Source: Mortierella alpina (lineage: Eukaryota > Mortierellomycota > Mortierellomycetes > Mortierellales > Mortierellaceae). Taken from it: a DNA stretch of 64,000 nt. The stretch is from assembly GCA_029449245.1 (NCBI GenBank), contig JANATF010000016.1, positions 62,001 through 126,000 of the forward strand, read 5' to 3'. The notes under the pieces were generated by a model. That model did no database searches and was not told the DNA's origin. It was given only the letters and a program-made list of their open reading frames with translations. The position numbers and the translations under genes are program-made. This document shows positions 33,806 through 43,981 of the stretch, piece after piece (positions within the stretch are counted from its first letter, which is position 1; every line of letters starts with the position of its first letter).

Positions 33806-33981
33806 TGTGATATTCTCTAGGGGTAAACTTACAATACTAACTGGGGAACTGAAGTCAACGAGAACAAGAGAGGGTTTTATTGTGGACAGGGATCTGGAGG
33901 ACTTATATAGCTCCTCCAGACACCGGTCACGGGAACTCTTAATAATCGTAGAAGTAAAAAGGGACGTGCGACTCAGGTACA
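33806..33981 (-). repeat. Putative family B 5' LTR (176 bp)
   Basis: On the minus strand it begins TGTACC and ends ATCACA. It contains TATATAAG and a CAATAAAACCC stretch running into the CTCTCTTGTTCTC block shared with family A. The element strand continues with seven T residues, as in family A. The other LTR is not in the window, so the borders are inferred. The right TSD would be tacgt (33982-33986). Confidence 0.5.
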
Positions 33982-36359
33982 TACGTGCCTGGGCCCCACA
34001 CCAGCATAAAACACCACAGGCATGGCTCAAGCTCAACCAAGAGGACCCTGACGCTCGGCAGTACACCTATCCCGACATTCCCAAGCATTACACTTGGAAC
34101 AGCAGGACTCGCGCCTGGAAAAGGAGGAGAAAAGCCATAAATGTCATCACCCGCATGTACTTTGTGCATCCCAAGGACACTGAGCGCTTTTGTCTTCGAC
34201 TCCTTTTGAAGGTGGTCAAAGGTGCGACCACTTTCAAAGACATTCGAACGACCCCTCACCCATATCATCCCGCACTGATTGTCGTACACAACACTTTCAA
34301 ACAAGCTGCCTTGGCTCTCGATCTGCTTGACGACGACAAGGAATGGGAACAATGTCTTAGAGAGGCTTCTCTCTCAGAGATGCCTAGAAAAATCCGAGAG
34401 CTCTTTGCCGACATCTTGGTTCAGTGCACACCGTCCGACCCTGAGAAACTCTGGCACCTATTTGCGTATCATCTCTCGGAGGATTATTTGAGGCAACTGA
34501 ACGAGCGCAATCCAGACAATCTTGACCCAGAGGGGTTTCAAGTGGCTCCTCCAGTTGATGCTGCTCCAGTCGAGGACGTGCCTGCTGCTGCTCCTCCTGC
34601 TGATGCCGCCCCTCCTGTTGTTGTCAACCCGGCTGATGCCCCTCAAGTTGAGGCCCTTCCTACCCAGGCCGCTCCTCTGCACCCATATGTCGTGGCCGCT
34701 AGGAACGCTGCTCTCGCACACATCAACAAACTCCTCATCGAAATGGGTTCAACACTCGCTGCTTTCGATACCATGAGTGCTCTTTATACCGGTGACAATA
34801 TCGATGAGCACTTGATCGAATGGGACGCCCCTCCACCGCCACCTGCAGACAACTCTGCACTGTTCAATGCTGGCCAGCGCGCTGCTTATGAAATCCTGAC
34901 AACCGCCATAGAGAACCCTGCTGCTCAAGGAAAACTCTTCTTTGTTGATGGCCCAGGAGGAACTGGCAAGTCATTTCTCTACAACACTCTCATCGCTCAT
35001 TGTCACAGCCTCGGAAGAACATCCATCGCCGTCGCTTCGTCAGCCATTGCCGCCCTGATTCTGCATGGTGGACGCACTGCGCATTCATCATTTAATATCC
35101 CAATCAAGATTGATGAGCGTTCTACCTGTAGAATTGAACCAGACACCGACTTGGCCACCACCATCGCCCAAGCCGCCATCATCATCTGGGACGAGGCCCC
35201 AATGGCCCGCCGACAACTCTTTGAAGCCGTTGACAGGACCTTCCGCGACATTCTTCAGCCTCGCCCCCCTCTTCCTATCGGCACTATCGACAACAGGCTA
35301 CCTCAAGATCCTTTTGGTGGCAAGATGATTATCTTTGGCGGTGACTTTCGTCAGGTCACTCCAGTCCTTCCAGGTGCAAGTCAAACCCAAATCGAGAATG
35401 CCTGCTTCAAGTTCTCTCCACTTTGGCAACATGTCGAGACTCTTAGACTCACCGAGAATATGAGGGTCGCTCAGGCTGGGCAGAACCAAGCCTTTGTCGA
35501 TCTTCTCCTCCGCATCGGTGAAGGCAGAATGCCTACCGTCACCCACAATGGCAAGAGCGACTACATCAGAATACCGGGCGAGTTCCTCTGGCATCCCGAT
35601 CACGCCAGCAGCACCGACAATGAACTTCGGTTGAAAGCATTTGTCAGAGCCATCTATCCAAATATCGAGAACGGTGCGCTCCCTCCTGATTTTATGGCTG
35701 AGCGTGCGCTCTTGACATGCCTTAATGACAACGTGGACAAGTTGAATGCTCTTGCGACATCCATGCTGCCAGGCGAATCAAGGACCTACACCTCACAGGA
35801 TTCGATTCAAGACAGGGAATCTGCTGACGCTGCACTCTATGCCCCAGAGTACCTCAGCTCCCTCTCTCCAAAGGGCCTACCCCCGCATAGCCTGGAGTTG
35901 AAGGTTGGTCAGCCAATCATGCTCATCCGCAACAAGAATCCTTCCCGTGGCCTGTGCAATGGATCGCGCCTCATTGTTCGAGGACTGGGAAGAAAGATTA
36001 TTTTTGCCGAGATCATGACTGGCGTGCACAAGGGCGATCGAATCATGATTGCGCGCGTTCCTCTGACCTCCGCTGATGACGACCGTGCCTCACCCGTCAA
36101 GTTCATACGCAGACAGTTCCCCATCAAGCCTGCTTATGCAATGACCATCAACAAGTCGCAAGGACAAACACTTAACCATGTCGGTCTATACCTTCCACAG
36201 CCCGTGTTTGGTCATGGCCAGATCTATGTGGCTCTTTCACGCTGCACAAACCCGCAGAACTTGAATATCCTCATAGACAATGGCAATATTCCAGGCCGAA
36301 CTGGAACGTACACGAGAAATGTTGTTTATAGAAGAGTTCTTTCCACCTTTACCGAATAA
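33982..36359 (+). CDS. Helitron Pif1-like DNA helicase, N-terminally truncated
   Basis: The frame is open from inside the family B LTR (33807), but recognisable Helitron similarity begins only around 33985, before the conserved stretch DARQYTYPDIPKHYTWN. Next comes the RMYFVHP...RLLL...VKGATTFKDIRTT block typical of the Rep-helicase linker, then a low-complexity Pro/Ala/Asp region. The superfamily 1B helicase core follows: Walker A GPGGTGKS (near 34950), Walker B WDEAP (35187-35201), NKSQGQT (36150-36170) and ALSRC (36233-36247). The helicase should unwind DNA for rolling-circle transposition. The Rep domain that cuts DNA is missing upstream. No frameshift is seen in the helicase part, so the truncation is the only obvious defect. 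Confidence 0.88.
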
Positions 36360-36394
36360 ATTCCACCACACTCTTCCAGATATCAGACTACAAA

Positions 36395-36425
36395 CCCGTG
36401 GCATAGACCACGGGCAGCCCTCTAG
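36395..36425 (+). repeat. Helitron 3' terminal hairpin and CTAG end
   Basis: CCCGTGG (36395-36401), a 6-base loop, then CCACGGG (36408-36414) form a perfect 7-bp stem. Seven bases later CTAG (36422-36425) is followed by T. Hairpin plus CTRR next to T is the classical Helitron 3' end, and it sits just downstream of the helicase stop. Confidence 0.75.
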
Positions 36426-36580
36426 TATATATACTAAACGATCCGACCAAAAGGGTGGCTTGGCCCAACTTTTGCCTGTTTATCACGTGAAGGCGGAGCC
36501 CCGAGCGTCCCTCGCAAGGTCCTCTACTTTCCCCCCAGTTCAAACAGATCATCAGCCTTACATTACGCTTATAACCAACT

Positions 36581-37672
36581 ATGAGATGCACCGTTTGCAA
36601 TGAGCAGGGTCACAACAAAAAGACCTGCGTAAAACAGTACTCTGGCAAATGTGTATGTTTGAATGTTTGCAATGTTTGCAATGTTTGCAACGCATGAATG
36701 TCTCCAAGGCGCGTGTGTTCATGTCGCGTCCGCAAACAGGCCTGACATGCCTGTTGATCTCTTTTCTTTTCTTTTTTTTCAGTCGAAAGGGTGCTGCATG
36801 CGGACAACAAGGCCATCGGCGTAGCAACAGCAAAAAATGCCTTCGGAATCCAACTACCCATACTGTAAGGTGTGCTCAGTATCATCGGGTTGTTTTTTTT
36901 ACACCGAGTAACTAACTAACTAACTAACTGATAATGCATTTTTATCTTCAGGGACACGGTTACTCCCCAGCCATTTGCACAAGAAGACACGGTGATTCCC
37001 CTGCCTTTTGCACAGGAAGCCCGGCGTGCCCGTGAGTTACAACGCAGCGACGATCGAACAAATCGGGAGGCGACTCCCGCATCGATTGCCGAGGAGCTTG
37101 GGTGCCGAGTTTGCCTTGGACTGCCCTGTGGTTCTGCCCGCGCGTTGCATCTGTCCGCCTGTGCCTGTGCCTGTGCCTCTGCCTGCTGTGTCTCTACCTA
37201 CATCTGGGGTAGCTGAAGTGGAGGAGGACATGCAGGATCAAAACGATTTCCAAAGCAGCCCACGTCCGGTCCCACCAATCATGCTCCGAAACGTTGCAGG
37301 AACTGTTGTGAAGTTGGCCATAAAAACCTCAAGAGTCCTTTGTGCCGCTTCTTTGTCGCTCCAAGAAACTACTGCGAAGCGCGGCATAAAACCAGCAGCA
37401 GTCCGCTGTACCGCCTCTTTGTCGATCAAGGTCAAAACGTCGACAGGACCAATATTGCTCGAATACCGTTCAAGGAGAGTCTCATTCGCGGTGATGATGT
37501 CAAGGATAGCCGACACTGTATCAATCAGCGAATACATTGCAGTCAATGCAACGCGTTGGTCTGGATCGAGGAGAGGTCGTCGTCAAGCACGATTGCCCAT
37601 CCAAAATTCCAGATTTGCTGCGTCGAGGGCAGGGAAGCCGGGACTCCATACCCGCAACATTGTATTCAATAA
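36581..37672 (+). pseudogene. N-terminal fragment of a second Helitron protein, zinc-knuckle rich
   Basis: The ATG at 36581 begins with a perfect CX2CX4HX4C knuckle (residues 3-16). A second knuckle-like motif, CGQQGHRRSNSKKC, follows at about 36800-36841. A third, CRNCCEVGHK, appears near 37296. Near the end comes HCSQCNALVWIEE, the Cys-His-Cys block that opens Helitron Rep proteins, followed by FQICC and then a stop at 37672. Pieces lie in different frames. At least two introns are plausible (acceptors ttttttcag near 36782 and ttatcttcag ending 36951, the second with a CTAAC-rich branch region). A frameshift or stop near 37212 suggests decay. Everything after the CHC block (Rep catalytic domain, helicase) is absent. 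Exact exons cannot be fixed by eye. Confidence 0.6.
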
Positions 37673-37758
37673 AGTGCTTACGAATTGATTGACTACCGTG
37701 CTATGTAAATAAAGAAGGACGAATGATAATGCCAACATGATTCACTTGCGAATTCACA

Positions 37759-37778
37759 CCCGTGGCGCGAGACACGGG
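37759..37778 (+). repeat. Second Helitron-like terminal hairpin
   Basis: CCCGTG (37759-37764), an 8-base loop, then CACGGG (37773-37778), followed by CAGC. Stem and flanks (ACCCGTGGC...CACGGGCAGC) closely match the first hairpin at 36395. It probably marks the 3' end of the N-terminal Helitron fragment just upstream, which would make that a short non-autonomous derivative. A clean CTRR-T end is not evident; CTGA at 37791-37794 is the nearest. Confidence 0.45.
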
Positions 37779-37925
37779 CAGCGTTCTTGTCTGAAGTTCT
37801 AAACCAACTTCAATTGAAGTGTGGCTGAGCCCTGATGCAAGTCCTGGTATTGTACACGAAGCTTCGCGCTTGCCTTTTCGCACGGAGGTTCTTTAAACTA
37901 TCAACGATCAAGGAAAGCTGAAATC

Positions 37926-38909
37926 ATGGAAGACTTTGGGTCAGGAGACACGGACATGGCCAGTCCACCCAGCACATTCACCACATCCTCGTCATCCTCA
38001 TCAGCACTACAAGAACACGGACACAGCCAGGCATCGTCCCATTCACAATCACAATCACAATCACAATCACCATCACATGCGGCGGAATCTCAGTCTGCAG
38101 AGACGAAATCAACAAAGACAAAGACGAGGAAACTTGTACGCGATGGATACGTCTATCAGCCTTACGACACCTATACCCACTCTAGCAAGGACACGCTCGA
38201 CTTTGACGGCGAGTTCTTGCCGTCGTCCACCAAGAACAGCCAGGACAGCCATGATCATCAAGCGAGCGCAACCCAGATCCTGGAACTGCGAGGGCTCGAG
38301 AGGGTAAGAAAGAGTCCCCTGGTTATCTGCAAAAAAAAAAAAAACAACAACGACATATACAGCCATTCATAATAGTCTACTAATACTTGTTCGATGTCTC
38401 TTTCCTTTTGCAATTGTTGGAATCCTTTTGTTGATCCCCCCCCCCCTCCCTGCCCCTTGTAGAGAATCGTCCAGCTTCTTGAGACGGCAGGTCAGGCGAT
38501 TCAAATCCTGAGTGGAGATCCGGAAGACGATGAAAATGACGAGGCCGGGAAACGACTCCTATCCGCCACATCCCTCCAACCCGCCGAACGCAACGCGTTG
38601 GTGAAAGCCTACGCGGACGAAAAGTCTCAAAAGTTTGAGACGCTCGCTGCAGGATATGCCACCTTGGTGAATGAAATCCAGTCTGGACTGAGGAGACAGT
38701 TTCATTATCTGACAAAGGCGGGTATCTCGTCTTCGCAGGTGCCGTTCAAGAACGTGGTTTATGGAGAAGAGAAGGAACTCGAGACCTGGCTGAATGCCGT
38801 GGATGTATTGAAAGATAGCGCGGACAGGCTGATAGGGAATGTGGAGCAAGAGCTGTTGAAGCCTCAGGAGTCTGCATCGGCAGGGGCAGGACCAGGAACA
38901 GGCCATTAA
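37926..38909 (+). CDS. Mediator complex subunit 11
   Basis: Two exons, 37926-38303 and 38463-38909, joined in phase, give 274 residues. The intron is 159 bp (gtaaga...ttgtag). Residues 1-110 are Ser/Gln/His-rich and disordered. The conserved part starts at LELRGLERRIVQLLETAGQAIQIL, which resembles the N-terminal helix of Med11, and continues through a helical region to VVYGEEKELETW. Med11 pairs with Med22 in the Mediator head and helps contact RNA polymerase II and TFIIH in the nucleus. It is larger than typical Med11 proteins because of the disordered N-terminus. The stop lies 50 bp from the stop of the convergent neighbour. The assignment rests on motif resemblance; another small helical Mediator subunit is the main alternative. 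Confidence 0.72.
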
Positions 38910-38959
38910 AGAATAGTGATTGTAAAGTATATTTAAAGGTCATTATGGTCCAGGGATAT

Positions 38960-40032
38960 TTAGATGGTGCTCTTTTCCAGACGGCGCGTAAGTTCGTCCA
39001 GTTCATCGCCGAGTGCAGCTTCTCCAGCGGCAGTAGTGGTCTTGGTGTTCTTGATACTGGCTGCTAAGATATGATAAAAGAAAGTGATCAGGAAACACCT
39101 TCGCCATTTTCAACAAGTCATGCAAACAATGCAAACTTATGCCAAAAAGAAAACTTACTCTTTTCCAGGGGCGCAGTCGAGTCAAAGGGATGCAAGCGCA
39201 TGTATGCGCTCACATTCTCTTGATAGATCAGTTTCTCCAGATATGCCCGCACTTTGAGCAGCTCATTGTCTGTCCCAGCCCTCGCCAAATCCTGATCGAA
39301 GTCCCTCAGCGCCAATCCATTGTGAGGCTGCAGTTGAGACTTGTGCATGGAGTCGTCAATCAACACCGTGTTCGTCTGATCAAACTGAACTGCGTACTTG
39401 GGATGATGTTGGTGGTCTCCGTCGGGTTTTTTGGCCGTCTTTTTCTCCTTCTCGATACCTTCCCAGACATACTCCAGATCCTTGATCGTCAGCACTTTCC
39501 TGGCATAATCCACATCTGGCAGGCGGAAATGGTCTCGAGTCCAAACACGATCGAGTCGTGAGACCCGATCGCCAAACCCAAAACTGAGCATGGCCTCTAC
39601 GCTGTGAGGTTGGGCACTGGACCAGACCATGACGCGGCAATGTTCAAACAAAAAGTCAAGAAACTTGCCCAGGTAGGGTCGCGCCGTGACAGACCGCTTG
39701 TTAGACTTGTTGCGATAGAACAATGTGCCATTGAGGTCCAGGATCACGAGAATCTTGCGGGGTTCCTTTAACGTCTTTGGGGTCTGGGCGGCGATGGTCG
39801 TGTAGGAAGGTGTGATGGCACGGATGGGCTTTGACGGATAGTAGGTTCTTGTGGTCTTGTCATAAAAGGCAGGTTCATTTGTAGCTGCCGCTGACGAGGA
39901 TGTGGACGTGGACAGCTTGTCCCGTCCTTGGTCGTTGTTTATGCTTCTAGATGCCACGGACCCTCCAGTGGGAGAGGTCTGCTTCGACGAGGTGGGGGCG
40001 GAGGAAGTGGACAAGGGGCGGCCTTTGGACAT
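38960..40032 (-). CDS. FCP1/NIF-domain HAD phosphatase-like protein
   Basis: Exon 1 40032-39159 and exon 2 39063-38960 join in phase to give 325 residues. The 95-bp intron has gtaagt and ttag ends. After a Ser/Thr-rich N-terminus (1-75) comes an FCP1-homology (NLI-interacting factor) domain. The active-site loop reads DLNGT at 99-103, where the canonical DxDxT motif would have Asp at position 101; Asn there may lower or abolish phosphatase activity or reflect a fungal subfamily. Conserved WSSAQP and IDDS (near 226) match motifs II and III. The start at 40032 (MSKGRPL) is preferred. An in-frame upstream ATG (40335) would add a basic, hydrophobic leader that could resemble a mitochondrial signal, so a Tim50-like role is not excluded. 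The C-terminus after the intron is short and charged. Confidence 0.75.
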
Positions 40033-41033
40033 GGTTATAGCGGTTGTGCTGATGCGGTAGTAGGTGGATTGAAGAGGGAGTGAATGAGAGGTTTGAAGAG
40101 AATCAGATGCAGGGATGAGAAAGGAGAGCGAAGAGCGTGTTGACCGGCGCAGTAGAGAAAAGCAAAGCAGGCTCGGTTGCGGCATTCCGACCAAAAGTGA
40201 GAACAACGTGCATTGGGCTGCCGGAGGGAGAGTTGGCACAAACACAGAGCAAACACAGTGCAAACACAGAGCAAAGTTAAAGTTGGTGGCGCACGCGTGT
40301 GGGTTGAGCCTCGTTCTCGTTGCGCATTCCAGCACTGTAGTCTGTCAGCACGCACACACATCGGCATCCGCACACAGCACACACAAGAGTGCGGGTGGTA
40401 TTCGCCTTCATGTGCGTTGTAGATGCGGGTAGCAAACAGCGGTGATCACGTAGTCTGCCAGAATGGCGTCGTATGCTCAACCATGAAAAGATGCAGCACG
40501 AAAAGCGCGGGCTGGCCCTTTCAGCACTCCTATCGCATCCACCCCCCTATAATATTTTCTGTCTCCGAGCCCACATGCCTCTGTGTCTTCAACGCTCAAT
40601 TATACTGCTGATGCAGGTGTTCTCTCCAGGGGTGGTCAGGTCTGGTCAGGCAGACATGGTCATCGCACTGTCGTTTCGCAAGATTGTCCGCTCAGTGGGT
40701 GTGTGACAAGAAAGCTGAGGCGTGATCTCTTTTTTGATCCTCGCGGCCCCTTTTTTTTGTACCTTTAGGTTGTTGCATCACTCGTCCTGAGGCTGACATC
40801 GCGAGAAAGACTCTGCCATAAATACTGGACGAGACAAAGCTCGCTGTAGTCTGGTTTGTACCTGCTTCCTCCTCTTTCTTCCAGCATCAACACCTTTGCC
40901 GCGCAAAACAGCACAAACAGCTACTCCTCTCTTCCGTTTTCTGTGCTTTCCTTTTTCTCCCTTCGTACACTTACACACACTTGCGCACACTTACACACTC
41001 ACGCACACACACGATCATATAATCATTCAGCAA
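40033..41033. other. Divergent intergenic region
   Basis: About 1 kb between the FCP1-like gene and the unknown gene at 41034, holding both promoters. CA- and GT-rich microsatellite patches occur at 40335-40390 and 40970-41015, and cataaatac at 40817 is a weak TATA-like site. No gene was recognised. Confidence 0.6.
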
Positions 41034-41885
41034 ATGTCAGACATAACAGCAGCAGAACTGGCACTCGAGGCTCTCCTTGAATCTCGCCTCGAGATCATCG
41101 CAGCACGCCTACAAGCTCTCACTCCTAGCACAAAACTCCTTCACTCAGAAGCGCAGACGAGCTTCAAGGACATGCAAGCGAAATATAGGCGCCTCCAAAT
41201 CATCGAGGACTATCTCCTGCGACTCCAAGGAAAGCCCGGTCTCTCACACCTCTACACCGACGCCGGAGCTCAACCCCGACAATACGTCGGTATCGGAAGC
41301 AGCGAAATCGAGGAGATCAAGATGGGCGTCAAGACTCTACGACGCAAATTCCAAGCCGCTGGAGTCGCCGTCTCAACAGTAGGGTGGTGGAGGCATTTGA
41401 AGGACAAGGACGTTACCTCGCCCGTGGCTGTTGTCGCAGTGGAAGACCAAATCAACAACAGCAACAACAACAGCATCAACAGCAAGACAGTTGACAACCC
41501 AGATACCGCTGTTGTTACAACAATGGATGCCCCGGTGGCATCCAACAAGAGTGCTGGTAGCAACCCTGCTGCAAAGCTTTCTATTGACACCTCCGTCGCT
41601 ACGCCCGCCGTCAGCAAGAAGGCAGCACCTCTCTTGTCACCAAAAGCCATCTTGTCTCCTACATCTTCCTCCAACAAGAAGCGCAACACGCTTGCGTTGC
41701 AACAGATCTTTACACCAACGACGGCTACAAAACCCTTGCATGAGCATTATGCCACGTCGCCTAGCAGCCAACGCGCGCATCCGTCCCTGGGTCTCTTCTC
41801 GCCTCCCATGTCGCCTTTTGGTCCTGGAGGAGAGTCCGCTACAGCGGAGAACTCCCTGGCGCGTGGTCTCAGTCTGCATTCTTAG
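41034..41885 (+). CDS. Unknown protein with helical N-terminus, 283 aa
   Basis: ATG at 41034 after a CA-rich leader ending in cattcag; the open frame extends upstream, but the MSDITAAELALEALLESRLE start has the better context. Residues 1-105 are rich in Leu/Glu/Arg and predicted helical, possibly a coiled coil (LALEALLESRLEIIAARLQAL). Residues 150-283 are Asn/Ser/Thr/Pro-rich and contain several SP/TP sites, such as LLSPKAILSP and FSPPMSP, which are possible targets of proline-directed kinases. There is no signal peptide or membrane span. I do not recognise the family, and function is unknown. Confidence 0.7.
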   Translation: MSDITAAELALEALLESRLEIIAARLQALTPSTKLLHSEAQTSFKDMQAKYRRLQIIEDYLLRLQGKPGLSHLYTDAGAQPRQYVGIGSSEIEEIKMGVKTLRRKFQAAGVAVSTVGWWRHLKDKDVTSPVAVVAVEDQINNSNNNSINSKTVDNPDTAVVTTMDAPVASNKSAGSNPAAKLSIDTSVATPAVSKKAAPLLSPKAILSPTSSSNKKRNTLALQQIFTPTTATKPLHEHYATSPSSQRAHPSLGLFSPPMSPFGPGGESATAENSLARGLSLHS

Positions 41886-42158
41886 CTCTGTGATGTCAAA
41901 AGCAAAAAAGAAAAAAGAAAAAAAGACACTTTTCTTATATACATCATGCGATCCTCAATGACCCTCAATAAAGATGCACTCCCTTATTTGTCTGCCTAGG
42001 AGATCACGTCTTTTGAAGAATAATGACAGAGTGCTGGTGTAAACATGATGGCCAGAAGCAAAAGATGTAGCCCGTAGTTTCTTGACAGGATCCATCTTTG
42101 CGTCCGTATCTTTATCTCGCCCATTGGAAAAAAAAAACATGCAAGTCGGCAGGGGCCA

Positions 42159-43981
42159 CTATGTTGAACGAGGACGCAGCGGTAATAACAGTCCTCGAAA
42201 CAAAGTCAGTTCCTGGTGCATTCCCTCAAACTCTAGTCGGAAGATCCTGGATCTCTCTCGGGCGTCCCGAAGGAACAGGTCCATGTCTACGTTCTCCAGA
42301 TCAGGCCCAAAAGTCGAAAATTTCAAATCGCTTGACGCGCGTGTCCTTGACCGCGATCCTTGTTGCCCAGACCTTTGCGCCGGCTGCCGGCTGCTGTCGT
42401 TGCTGCTCCGATGCCGCGATTCGAGGTTTCCATCATTGTGGTCTCGGAGTAGAGAATAAACGCGGTTGTTCGAACCTTGTGCCAGTAACGTCGGTAGGTC
42501 CGCCGATCCTATGCGCGCTGCTGATGATTGGTCTGCAGTGGTGCTGCTCACAAAGTCCTCCCCGTCACCCCTTTCGCCATCTTCGTCATTTTCCTCACTC
42601 TGTTCCCTTAATGCCTCGTCTGCATCATAGGCCTCAATCTCCTCGACCAACCACTTTAGGCGCAGTTCCCGAATCAACAAAAACAGGGACAGCACTTCGA
42701 GCCGCTTGATAAACTGCTTTTTCCGATCCATATCTTTCTGCATGCTGCGTAGAGTCCAGTGGCTCCTTGCCGCTGCTAGAAAATGTATCCCGGACACAAA
42801 GAGTGTAGGCACCAGTGGAAGAAATGCGAACGCCACTGATACGCCCGATGCCTGCCCTGCTCCTGGATCATTTGCTGCTCCTGACACCAGTACATCCATT
42901 TCCTGACCTGTTGCCTGACTGCTATTAGGCGCAAGTCCCCACGGAATGTAAGATGGCGAGGGCGGGTACCACGACCATGGGATCCACGACGCCAGGCTCC
43001 GGAAGCGACTTGTGTGCTTTGCAAAGAAAGCCGAAAATCCTTCCGTAGAACACATGTACCGCAGCATGGTTGCGCTGCTCAGTCTGGAGGAGGTCGTGGA
43101 ACAAGCAAACGAGGTTAGTGATTTGTATAAAAGTGTAATTCATAATGAGGAGCAGAAAGGATTTTTCTCCTTACAGGAACGAGAACACCAGTTCGTTCTT
43201 TAAGAGGAAAGCGAATGGCATAGTTCGACGCAGTTGCTCAAACGTTCTCCCATTGCACTGCTCCTGACTGATCCGAAGTGTCTTGTACACCTTTGTCCAT
43301 TCTTCAAGTTCCCCTACATATGTGCAACAATCCGAGTAAGCATCATGTTAGTATCATGGAATGTCGGTCGTGTTCCTTGCGACGCTGACTGTCCGTGATG
43401 ACTGATGGCCGTGTCGTTGTCCTACCAACAGAAATGTCAACTAAACGCGGGGACGAGCCTGCGCGGCGATGACGGCGTGTCCTTGGCCCTGAAGAGCTCT
43501 CGGCACGGTGCTCAGGCGCAACTGGTCCGTCACCATAGGTCGCCGGAACGATGATGTCGTCCTCGTGCGAGCCCGATTGCTTTTTGGTGTCCTTGTCCGT
43601 ATGATCTTCAGTGGGTCCTAGTAAAGCCTCATGACGTGTGCTATCTAGGCTGCGTTCGGCAGGATCATGCTCGTCTGTGGTCTTGTTCCGAGGTTTTCCA
43701 GGAGGTTTGGGTCTTCTGGTTCGCCTTTTGTGAGTGCGCGGGCCCCAGAACCTCTCGAGCACGGTGTTTAGGTTGTCGATCATATCTGTGAGGGCATTGA
43801 GATCCTCAAGGGACTGGGAGAGCATGTCCAGTTGCGATATGTTGTGCTGGAGCAGGTACTGGCTGCGATGCTTCTCTGCCCTGGCGAAGTTACGTTTACA
43901 GAGATGGACATGGGCTGCGGTGGTGAGCCCCAGGCCGATGGGGAAGGCCGACAAGGTCAGCGATGCGGCCTGGAAGTTCAT
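42159..43981 (-). CDS. Unknown membrane protein, 3 exons, 539 aa
   Basis: Exons 43981-43426, 43313-43175 and 43083-42159 join in phase (introns 112 and 91 bp, GT-AG). The joined product is 539 residues. Hydrophobic stretches lie near the N-terminus (about 5-25), at about 212-240 (FAFLLKNELVFSFLLSSA) and at about 311-334 (FAFLPLVPTLFVSGIHF). Between the first two is a basic then acidic disordered region with RRTRRPKPPGK. The C-terminal third is acidic and Ser-rich with a short helical tail. The start at 43981 is preferred over an in-frame ATG at 44128, which would add a Ser/His-rich leader. A peroxisomal, ER or vesicle membrane protein is possible, but I cannot name the family. Confidence 0.65.

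Larger units (their letters stand above)
29290..33981 (-). mobile_element. Second Ty3/gypsy element (family B), 3' half lost
   Basis: Minus-strand element with Gag, protease, RT and RNase H, cut by a family A LTR at 29289 so that integrase, 3' end and 3' LTR are absent. The leader is 33061-33805. The 5' LTR is placed at 33806-33981 by comparison with family A: similar size, a shared 15-bp block, and seven T residues after the LTR on the element strand. Helicase-coding sequence starts right after 33981, so family B appears to have inserted into a Helitron gene. Confidence 0.8.
33982..36425 (+). mobile_element. Helitron, 3' half (5' part removed by family B)
   Basis: Rolling-circle transposon identified by a Pif1-family helicase ORF of the Helitron type followed 35 bp later by a terminal hairpin and CTAG, then T. 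The 5' half with the HUH Rep endonuclease is not present to the left, where family B is inserted. In the unrearranged locus it would lie beyond family B and the nested family A elements, off-window. The element is therefore at best split and is inactive as seen. Confidence 0.75.

Noticed and set aside
33112-33833. A 722-bp LTR for family B (TGG...ACA) with a TGGTATCG primer-like site
   Set aside because: The shorter 33806-33981 LTR shares a 15-bp block, T7 spacer and size with family A and ends where helicase similarity begins.
33807-33981. Upstream extension of the helicase ORF back to a GTG at 33807
   Set aside because: This part lies in the putative family B LTR and has no Helitron similarity; the frame is open by chance.
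37008-37688. 226-aa ORF in the Helitron fragment region
   Set aside because: It is in a different frame from the CX2C...HCSQCNALVWIEE motif that identifies the real protein. Its upstream half may be genuine before a frameshift, but not as one gene.
37791-37794. CTGA as the definite 3' end of the second Helitron fragment
   Set aside because: It is followed by A, not T, and lies farther from the hairpin than in the first copy, so the end is left undefined.
40033-40335. In-frame upstream ATG for the FCP1-like gene
   Set aside because: The extra 101 residues look like translated leader, and MSKGRPL at 40032 is a better start. Kept only as a possibility.
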